From Sternotherus odoratus (Eukaryota > Chordata > Testudines > Kinosternidae): a stretch of 64,000 nucleotides of DNA. The translations under genes were made by a program, and so were the position numbers. Numbering within the stretch: the stretch's first letter is position 1; each line of letters starts with the position of its first letter. The stretch lies in the NCBI GenBank assembly GCA_032164245.1, contig JAVMKO010000001.1, positions 245,157,644 to 245,221,643 on the forward strand, in the 5' to 3' direction. This document shows, one piece after another, positions 55,621 through 64,000 of the stretch. The notes beneath the pieces are model-generated. The model worked only from the letters and a program-made list of their open reading frames with translations, had not been told where the DNA came from and did no database searches.

Positions 55621-57018
55621 AATTTGCTATTTGATCTGTAATACTGGTCAGCAAGCCATGGTTTCCTGACTTACTGACCAAACCTTTATAAACAGAAGCA
55701 ATGTGTGACAAAAACATTGGGATGTTGAATCTCCCATGGGGAGCATGGGGAGAACTTTAGGGTGATAGAGCAGGAAATAAGCAGTCCTAGGATGGTTAAA
55801 GGATAGTTAAAATATTTCCCTGCATTTGCATAGGAAAACATTATATTTGGCTATGTACGTTGACTCTAATTTTAAGTATCTGGTTCCTTTTCTGACTGAG
55901 GGAGAGAAAAAGCCATAAGTCAGATTCATGAGAAGTCTAACAGACTTTGCAAACAGTTTTCTGTTGTCATGCTCAGGCAAGTAATTGCTATGGCTATTGC
56001 TGTGGCACCAAATTTATCTTTGACTTTCCTGTCAGCAGCCCTGTTGCCATGATCACAGACACCTATCTGACCACAGGATTGTACACACAACCATTTATGG
56101 TATGGGACGTTGTTGAATACAGTTGAGCTTGTGCACAGGCACTAAAGTGTCTAGTTTAATATATAGCTATGCTGTTCACATCTTGCTCCACGTTGTGGGG
56201 ATGGAGTATTTTTCAAAGTGCAGCCTGTCTTCCTGTCTGTTGCTTATGTGGAGTGTTCCCTTAGCTGTATTTAGATACATAGTTTGAAAATCATTGACTT
56301 TCTCACTCTCCTGTTCTCTTCCCACCTCTAACATTCTTGTTCCAAAAATATCCAAAGCCAGGCAAACATGTCTGTATGAATACATTCCTCCATATATGAA
56401 TGCTCTTTTTTCTCATAAATATTTGTGTGAACTAAATTCTGTTGGCATGAATGTTCTCACTAAAGTAAACCTGAAAGAGTACATCTATGGCTGGAATGAA
56501 ACATGGTTTGATTTATGTGAAAATGCTTTGGAATGAGTTCCCCCCACTATTTGCCTGTAGCTGATTATGTGATGGTTGCTCTGTTTGTCTTCATAATTAC
56601 GGCACTACTGAGCCTTATCCATTAGTTTATAAAGTGCTTTGAAATTTCTTGACCATGAACAGCACTATGTAAATCAAATTCCATATTGCTCTGGACAAGA
56701 CTGAATAAATACCCCTGTATTGTAGAAGACATATGTTGTGAGTGAAAGCCTGGTGCCAGAATTCAATGGCTAAACTCCCATTAACTTCAATAGGATCAGG
56801 ATTTCATGCTCTGTGTATATACAGTTAGTGTTCCTTAGAATTCAAAGGCAAATTCTTCAGTCACTATATACACTTAATGGTGGAAAAGGCATACTTTGGG
56901 GATAAATGGCCTTTTTATAACCCTACTTTATAATGTGGTTCAAAATATAGGTAGAGATCATGGTTAAATGTTCCAGAATATGTTTTATTGTATATTTTTA
57001 AAAGGATAGAAAAAAAAG
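55621..57018. other. Non-coding stretch with a SINE-tail fragment
   Basis: No gene. At 56605-56690, agtttataaagtgctttgaa followed by aacagcactatgtaaat resembles a SINE 3' tail. The 56750-56815 segment has a tcccattaacttcaatagg motif like other palindromic repeats. Confidence 0.5.
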
Positions 57019-57118
57019 AAGAAAATGATTATTTTTAAAAGCATGGGCCTAATCCCTACGTCTATTAAAGTCAATAATAAAAACAGCATTGACTTAAGTG
57101 GGTGTAGAGTTAGGATGT
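57019..57118 (+). repeat. Left copy of a direct duplication of about 100 bp
   Basis: The order agaagaaaatgatta, ttaaaagca, tctattaaagtcaata, aaacagcattgacttaagtg and agttagg is repeated at 57380-57484. The part from 57046 is itself an imperfect palindrome (attaaagtcaa facing ttgacttaagt). Confidence 0.65.
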
Positions 57119-57379
57119 GAGATGTTTGGGTCTCACCTAGGCCAGTAAAGGGTTCCATCAGCCAGATGCCTTTCTGCTACGCCATGTTGGTTCAGAGCCC
57201 TGACACCAATAGTCTGCCCACAAACACAAGGCCTCACCCTGGCTTTCACCAGCCTTTCAGGGCCACACTGACAACTCTTCAAGTCCTGTCTCACCAAATC
57301 TGTCCTCCCTGAGTTTTTAACTACCAGACACTCAGACTATTTCTCTCTGGTTCATCCCCCCCCAAAGGCACGCACGAAT
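57119..57379. other. Spacer between the duplicated segments
   Basis: About 260 bp, C-rich toward the right (gttcatccccccccaaa). No known element was recognised. Confidence 0.45.
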
Positions 57380-57484
57380 AAAGAAGAAAAGGATTATATT
57401 CAAAAGCACTTAGCATTTGTCTAATTCCCATTCCTATTAAAGTCAATGGTAAAACAGCATTGATTTAAGTGGCAATAAAGTTAG
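57380..57484 (+). repeat. Right copy of the direct duplication of about 100 bp
   Basis: Matches 57019-57118 with scattered substitutions and small indels (agaagaaaaggatta, tattaaagtcaatgg, aaacagcattgatttaagtg, agttagg). Confidence 0.65.
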
Positions 57485-58086
57485 GCTGACATTTTGAAAA
57501 ATTTCACCCTAGATGGTTTTATGAAGTATATGCCAGGTATATAAGTAGCAGAGAAGTGTTTTGAGGTGAATGGCATTCTTTGTTACGGGCATTTTGTGTA
57601 CAACTGTCTCCTCTCAAGAAATATACAACAGGCAAATTAGTTCAATATAAAATAATATACTAACTCAGAGCTTGCAGATTGCCATGTGTTTTCCCTCCTT
57701 CACTAGTGAGTGTACATCTGGGTGAGATAGTGAAATGGGGTTCCTGTACCTCTGGTTGACATTCCCATGAGTGGAATTGGCTTTCCCTTCTGCACTGTTA
57801 GTTTTACTGATGGGTAGGAGTGGAACAGGCTTCTCTCTGCTGCTATTGAGTTTGCATGTCAGTGAGGCAATAGAATGGGCTTCCTTCCCTGCTCTAGTTT
57901 GCTTGCATGTGTGTAGAGCTAGAAATCAGCTGTGAGTGAGTGGATCTTGAAAGTGAGTTGCTGAGGCACATAGACAACTATTAGGATACCAGCATATCAG
58001 TGCTTAGGGTCCTGACTACTTACATCTTATTGGGGTCAGAAAGAGACAGAAAGAAAGGAAAGGTATCTTACCTTATCCATATAGAT
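57485..58086. other. Non-coding stretch
   Basis: No gene or repeat recognised. Confidence 0.55.
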
Positions 58087-58094
58087 ATCTCAGA

Positions 58095-59045
58095 CAGGGC
58101 CGGCGACAGGGAGGGACTAGGGGGACAGGTGTACCGGGCCCCAGACTTAAGGGGGGCCCCCATGTCAGGACTCAGGAGTCCGCAGGCGGGGTGGAAACAG
58201 GGGATGCTCTGCAGAGCCCCGGTGTGCGCGCAGCCAGCCGCGTGCAAATCCCACACCGGGCGGCCACCCCAGCGCTGTAGCCAAGCACCCGCACCGCACG
58301 GCAGACTCCACAGCAGACCCAGGGAAGCACGCCCGGCCGCCCTGGTGTGCGGCGCTGATGGTGGTGGAGACGCCGAGAAGGGGAGCCGGCCTCGCCAGGG
58401 TAAGGGGGCGGGGGGCCCAGCCCCACTCGGAGGTCGGCTCCGGGGGGGGGGCTTTGGGTGGGCGGGCTCTGCGGTGAGTTCACCCCCTGTGGGTGCTCAG
58501 GACTCGGGAGGTTCATTCATCGGCGTGGCTGGGCTGGGGGGCAGGCAAGGGGGGGGGGAAAGCCACGCTGGATGGGCGGGGAGGGGGGCAGGAGACTAGG
58601 CTGGATGGGGTGGGCGAGGCGTGGGTGCGGGAGGGAAGGTGGTTAGATGGGGGGAGGTTGGGTAGGGGTAAAGGATTATCACCCCCAACAGTGGGGTGGG
58701 CCAGGCAGGGATGGGTGGGGAGGGGAGGAGGTTAGGCTGGGGGAGGAGATTAGGTTGGGTGGGCCGGGTCAGGCGGGGGGGAGGAGAATAGGCTGGGGGG
58801 GGAAGTGGGCCAGGCATGGGTGGTGTGCTAGAGGCCGCCCGCATGCGCCGCATGCCTCACGCCACCGTGCTACCACTGACCGCGCCTGGTACCCCCGCGA
58901 CACGACACCTCCGCTATGCCCGACTGGCAAGGCAGTCCCACGTAGGGCCGGGCGGGGCAGGGCACAGGCGGCGGGAGACCGGCCGGGGGCGGGGGCCCAC
59001 AAACGATCAGAGTACCGGGTCCCAAAGTTTCTATCGCTGGGCCTG
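58095..59045 (-). mobile_element. Non-autonomous hAT element, copy 3 of the three-copy family
   Basis: The termini CAGGGCCGGCGACAG and CTATCGCTGGGCCTG are flanked by identical 8-bp atctcaga at 58087-58094 and 59046-59053. The right side (cgatcagagtaccgggtccc) is the inverse of the left side of copies 1 and 2, so it lies in the opposite orientation. At 951 bp it is the longest copy. Its interior is G-rich on the plus strand (ggctggatgggg, gggaggag units at 58500-58815). The 199-codon frame starting at 58000 runs into it and is not a gene. Confidence 0.85.
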
Positions 59046-59053
59046 ATCTCAGA

Positions 59054-60562
59054 CGCTTCAATATATTTGATACAATCATCTCTGTGCTTCTTTGCCTCCT
59101 ATTATTCTTTACTGTGGAAATATGCACAGTGAGTGTGCATTGTGATGTAGAATGCAGAAATGGTGCTAATGGAATCTATGGTGGCATTTGGCACAAATGA
59201 AAATGGTTAAGAGGTGAAAAATGTCTGCTGCCCAACTAATGAAAAGCAATTTATGACCAAAATTAAATATCTGTGCTCTAGTTATACATTTTGTAATGTT
59301 CTGGGCAACCACTTTCAGACTTTATAAGACTTGTGATCTAGTTTTGAGATATAAAGGTTGCAGACATGAGTATGCCAATCAAACCCTGGAAAATGGAATA
59401 ATTTTGTGTTAATAAAAATATCTGCACTATTAAAACTTCTAAATTTTGTTTAAAGAGTTGTTTTTTTAAAAAAACTAGGAGAGAGAGAGAGAGAGGGGTC
59501 ATCAATAGCTAAACCATAGGAAGGGGCTAAGTACTTCATTTATCTGATTCACCTACTATTTTAGGCTATTTTCATTGTGTATAATAAGGTTGCTACAAAC
59601 CACTGACTCCCTCAAAAAGAAGAAATTGCCATCTGGTGAACATGTGGTTGTTATGTCAATACTGATTATATATTGGGATTAGAAACATGCAGAAATGAAA
59701 ATATCTACTACCTGCTTAATACTCACATTGTAACTAATGAATACTCACTTGCCTGTTGTAACCTAATCTAATTACCCATAAAGATTCACTTGACCCCCAA
59801 AGTTAGTCCCGTTAGCTGCTTCTTTGCTCAATACTAAGTGAAAATTCAATTAGACAGTAGAGCACAAAAAGGTTGAATCCTCAGCAATATGTCAGTGTAT
59901 TGCATAATGTGGTAAAAACTCAATTGTTTCGGTGAGATCCCATTACATTTTTTAACAATCTGTTAAAGTAGAGCACTAGCATGACATTTTTGTCTGTCCC
60001 ACTATTGTTCTGCAGAGTGCATGAGTGCTTTGCCCTATCCAAATCTGATCAGTAACATCTGTAATAAAGAGAAAATAGAAAAAGAAATCTGTGGGCACAC
60101 ACAAGGGAAAATATTCCTCCACAGTGCGCCAAACCTTCAACTTCTTACCCATTTTTTTTCTCAGTCCCTACTAAGACAAAATCCCTGAAGTCAATGGGAG
60201 CTTGTCAGAATACAGAATGAGTAGAAACCATGTAAAGACATCCTAATTTGGTGCTAGCTCATTAGTATTGTGAGGCCTGAGACTTTTAAAAAGAGAGATA
60301 AGGTCCCAAGAAGTAAAATAATCTGATTCCAGCAGCTCCCTCTGAGACGGATACATAATAAATAGAATCTTCATGACAATCTTATGCAGGAAATTGCATT
60401 AGTATTTCCAGATTTTCTAAGGAAGGATTTCACTGCCCCATTTAAATAATTTAAATTTGTATCTGCATCAATACAGTTTCTCTATACTAGTCAAATTCTC
60501 TGTAAAAATAAAAAGCAGGTGTGGAGCACCATGACTGTTTTTGTACCCAGCTCCTCTAACTG

Positions 60563-60565
<3 letters not shown>
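59054..60565. other. Non-coding stretch
   Basis: AT-rich, with a short (GA)n run at 59478-59497. No gene or transposon recognised. Confidence 0.55.
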
Positions 60566-60599
<34 letters not shown>

Positions 60600-60618
60600 T
60601 CACTCACTCACTCACTCT
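60566..60618 (+). repeat. (AG)n microsatellite followed by (CACT)n
   Basis: Sixteen AG dinucleotides at 60566-60597 are followed by tgt and then cactcactcactcactct. Confidence 0.9.
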
Positions 60619-62085
60619 CTTTTGCTTTGTGGTCTTCATTAGAAAGAGGACCTTTTTGAATACTTTTCTTCCTGACCTGTTTCTCTTGCTGACTCCCAGT
60701 ATCGGAAGACTAGGAAATGCCCCAGCACACGTTAACAATGAGAGTTGGGGAAGATTGAATTGGTGGCCTGTTGCTTTTATTTTGATGAGACCAAGTGCCC
60801 TCCTATCCTCAACCCAGGCCTGAGGTCACTCACCAGCCCCTCAGGGCCTGTTCTTTGGCCCCAAGATGGGCCATGATTCCTCCTTCCAGGGTGTCAAGAA
60901 AGTCTCCCATTTTGTCACACAGGGCACAGATGAACAGAGGACCAAACCTAGGTCAGCCTCTTGTGTGGAGGGGAAACCTGGAGGGAAAGGCAGGCCAAGA
61001 GCTAGGGAAGGGGATGTGACAAAAACTGGGAGGTTACTGTCTTGGGAAGATCTGCAGATTTCTTGGGACACCAACTTAAAAAAAATGGATGATTCTGGGA
61101 AAACCTGGACAGGTGATATCCCTAGGCTGGCAGAGTCAACATAACTGCTACCAAAAAAAGGGGGGAGGATGTTAAGAATAATGTTATTGAAGCAGGAGGA
61201 TTTTTCAATTCCCTGGAGGGGGTCTGGGATCACTGTCTTTCCAGCTCTCCAGAGCTTGGACGGAGGAAGCTATGAAAGCTGAGGTTTATTGGTCCCCAAT
61301 AGGCAGTAGGTTCAGGTCATGACTGCCAGGAGTCTGGATTGGTGGGTAGGTGTGAAGCTATTAGGCCTATGACAATGGGAGGCTTTGAGGGGGAGAAGTC
61401 GGCCCACACCTCATCATAAACAGGAAGCAGAAGCCAACAAGGCTGCCATTTTCATGTTTCTGTTGTGCTCTGCTCACAATAGCAACTGATAGAGGGAATG
61501 GTAGAGTGAAGGATGAATAATCAGAGTACTGTCAGCATCCAGGGGTGCATGAGAGAATGGACCAGATCTATCCTATAGACCCCGTATATTGGCCCACTCA
61601 GCAAATTCTCATTCATCCAGCATTCAGTATGGGTAGGTCTGGAGAGCAAGGTGAGTGGGGAGTGTCAGGAGACACCTTAGTTCCGGGATACCATCTTTTT
61701 ACCTTTTTCTTCCACTTTAAAGAGGTTCCCTACGTGGGAACGAATGCTGATTTTTAAAAGATTAGTCTGGTAGCATAAGCTCTGTATGTTGAAAGGCATG
61801 CCAAAAAATGGGAAAGGTAAATGAATCACTTTACTTGAATCAGTAATTGTCAGCTAAACCTGCTATCTATCAGTTCAGAATTTGGGGAACAGGACACTAC
61901 GGATAATGAGTCATGGTCTCTGGTTGCTAAAGTTAATACTGTAAGAAAAATCATAGTTTGCAACATCTCTAAAGAATAAGCCTCCATGTAAGTGGGGACA
62001 ACTTCCATTACCATTAAGGAAAATAGCATCTCCTTATTCAAGGTTGAATTTTGCCCTGTAAGTTACTTTGCTTTAAAAGTGACTA
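60619..62085. other. Non-coding stretch
   Basis: No gene recognised. Overlapping frames at 60795-61233 (74-130 codons, both strands) show no domain or start context worth calling. Confidence 0.5.
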
Positions 62086-63033
62086 CCATATTTTTCGCCG
62101 TATAAGACGCACTTTTTCTTCCCCAAAACGGGGGGGGGGGGGGGGAAGTTGGTGCGTCTTATACGGCGAATATACAGTGAAACCTCGATTTAACCGCGGA
62201 TCGAGCCGGGGGCGGGCTGCCGCCTGGCCCCCGGCAGCAGTCACCCTCCCTGCAGGGTCCCGGGAGCCGGGACCCTGCGGGGCTCTGTGTTCCCCCCAGG
62301 ACTCTGTCGCTCCTCCCCAACAGACCCTCTGTGTCCTCCCCTCCACCCAACCCTCCGTGCCCCTTCTTGGGGCTTCCCCCTCCACTTGACCCTCTGTGCC
62401 TCACCCCTCCCCTGTCCTCCCAACCTGATCCTCTGTGACTCCCCTAGGGCACTGTCCCCTCCCCCATACCCAATCCTCTGTGCATCTGTGCCTTCCCCTG
62501 GGACTCTTTCCTCCTCCCACCAGACCCTCTGCACCCCTCTTGGGGTGCTCTTCCCTCCCCCGACTCTCCTTCCCACCCCAATCCTCTTCCCACCCCCCAG
62601 GCTCTCCTGTTCCCCTCACCGATCCTCTCTGCCAACCCCCTCCACTCCACCCGGACTCTCCCTTCCCCCTCATCCGATTCTCTGTGTCATCCCCCTTCGC
62701 CCCACTCTGTGACTTCCTTGCGCTCTGCCCCCCCAACCCTTTGTGCCCCCCAGTGCAAGAGGAATTCTTGGGGTTCGAATAATAACATTACAGCCTTATT
62801 TTTGTTACTTTCACTGTTTACTGACTTTACTGACTGTTAATGAGAGTAAAGATAGTTCTTAATATGTTACATGGTTGACATAAAATTGTTCTTAAACTGC
62901 TGTTAACTTTATACAGTTGATATAAAATATTTTACTACAGTATTTGGTTCAGAATCTTTTTTTTCTAGATTTTCCTCCTTTAAAATTAGGTGCGTCTTAT
63001 ATGCCGGAGCATCTTATATGGCGAAAAATACGG
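62086..63033 (+). mobile_element. Mariner-type composite non-autonomous element
   Basis: The ends CCATATTTTTCGCCGTATAA and GGCGAAAAATACGG are inverted and bounded by TA at 62084-62085 and 63034-63035. Just inside the left end, gccgtataagacgcac faces gtgcgtcttatacggc around a G-run of about 18 (62130-62147), a mini-palindrome of the terminal sequence. The right end repeats the terminal phrase as gtgcgtcttatatg and catcttatatgg. A pogo/Tigger-type start (CAGTGAAACCTCGATTTAAC) follows at 62175 without its partner end. The middle is C-rich. No transposase is present. Confidence 0.75.
62210..62750 (+). repeat. C-rich degenerate tandem repeat inside the composite element
   Basis: Units of about 50-60 bp share a caatcctctgtgcc/cagaccctctgtgtc core followed by ccctcccc and a variable ttggggct/ctgggactct part. 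Frames of up to 141 codons rich in P, S and L result from composition. Confidence 0.7.
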
Positions 63034-63755
63034 TAACTAGGAAATAATATTTAAAGCAGGAGAAATTTCAGAGGACCTTCTAGGTTTGAAGAGACTGCTG
63101 TGACATTCTGTTGGACAATTTATTGAGAGAGGCTTTTGGTGTGTGGATACACTCACCTACAGGCAAACAGACAAACAAAAAAGGGAAGAAAAGGAAGCTA
63201 ATATTTCAAGGCCTAAGATGTTTTTCCTGATGTAGCAAAACCCATCTTAGACCGTGTAGATTTATGCACTTAAAGGAGGGATTTGTAGGAAAAGGTGTTA
63301 AGATTGCTTCTCTTTTATTAGCTAGCAGAAATTAAGGCTCCAAATGGAGGAGAAAAGATACCTTTTACTGACTGACAATGCCAAGAGGCTATTTGATATT
63401 CAATTTGGAGCACATACCCTATCAGAGGTGACAGAGGACTCTCCCTCCACAGATTGCCTTGCAAACTAAGCTGAATAAATCCCATGGGATACATCTTTGT
63501 AAAATACTGCACAGGAGAAGAAAGCACAGTATGTTTCTATTGTGCCATGCTTCATTTTGTCAGAGTTCTTTAGGGTTATTTCCCCAACCCCCCCTGTAAC
63601 ATTATGAGCTATGAAGTAAGAGGGAAATTAGGTGGTATAAACTGTTATGCTGGTACAGTCACATCCTGGAACAGCCTGCTACAGCACCTACATCCATGCA
63701 GGGCATGTGCAGGTGTGAGAGCTGCACATGTTGCATTGTATTAAGTCCCTTCATG
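63034..63755. other. Non-coding stretch
   Basis: No gene or repeat recognised. Confidence 0.55.
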
Positions 63756-64000
63756 CAGGGGTTCTCAACCTTTTTCTTTCTGAGGCCCACCCAACATGCT
63801 ATGAGAACTCCACAGCCCATGTGTGCCACAGCCACTGTTTTTCTGCATATAAAATCCAGGACCAATATCGGGAATAGCAAGCAGGGCAATTGCCTGGGAC
63901 CCATGCTACAGTGGGCTGCCACAACATTAAGTTGCTCAGGCTTTGGCTTCAGCTCCCGGTGGCAGGGCTCAGGACCTTGGGCTTCAGCCCCATGCAGTGG
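63756..64000 (+). mobile_element. hAT-type element (GGGGTTCTCAACC type), cut by the window end
   Basis: It begins CAGGGGTTCTCAACCTTTTT after ccttcatg, the candidate TSD, and continues through ctttctgaggcccac and gaactccacagcccatgtg, phrases I recall from a widespread reptilian hAT family. The right end lies outside the window, so the TSD cannot be checked. Confidence 0.7.

Noticed and set aside
58000..58599. 199-codon plus-strand frame
   Set aside because: It crosses the left boundary of a hAT element at 58095, so it joins unrelated flanking and transposon sequence. Its composition is G/A/P/R-rich without a domain.
62287..62712. 141-codon P/S/L-rich frame
   Set aside because: It is a translation of the C-rich tandem repeat inside the mariner-like composite.

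Overview
The window looks like vertebrate, almost certainly turtle, genomic DNA with no host gene that I can recognise. None of the open reading frames behaves like a host exon. The longest ones lie in GC-rich tandem repeats or are scraps of transposon proteins. The turtle assignment is an inference from the repeat content: CR1 LINEs ending in TTCTTATGTTC-type tails, a tRNA-derived SINE, CORE/MIR-type SINEs, a Penelope-like element tail, and many small hAT, pogo/Tigger and mariner-like elements with intact target-site duplications (TSDs).

Layout. 0-10 kb: a 5'-truncated Penelope-like insertion (922-1438, 13-bp TSD), old SINE pieces, an inverted-repeat element (7690-7882), and a decayed Ty3/gypsy pol relic (7960-9340) split by a hAT element (8301-8754). 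10-20 kb: two pogo/Tigger-like elements (11270-11618; 16561-17559, the second with about 15 hairpin-forming 48-bp units), a long terminal-inverted-repeat element (12223-12740), several CORE-SINEs and a CR1 tail. 20-30 kb: a MITE with a long hairpin (20851-21534), an antisense LTR, a Helitron (25803-26510) and a sense LTR with an evident promoter (27650-28472). 30-40 kb: two CR1 ORF2 remnants, a second copy of the 8301 hAT family (32723-33264), a hAT transposase remnant (33602-34330) and two antisense LTRs. 40-50 kb: an AT-rich microsatellite beside a tRNA SINE, an LTR carrying a nested solo LTR, an inverted paralogue of the outer LTR, and a 5S rRNA-derived SINE inside a segment bounded by an exact 33-bp direct repeat. 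50-64 kb: five more hAT-type non-autonomous elements (51620, 52347, 55128, 58095 and 63756), further MITEs, and a mariner-like composite (62086-63033).

The elements do not form a pathway. The window is a layered record of insertions, and nesting gives relative ages: hAT into gypsy, hAT into MITE, LTR into LTR. The most distinctive theme is that non-autonomous elements of four superfamilies (hAT, pogo/Tigger, Helitron, mariner) each carry a GC-rich, minisatellite-like interior, often with a C-rich half next to a G-rich half. Family names rest on terminal motifs, TSDs, translated motifs and my memory of reptile repeats. No database search was possible.
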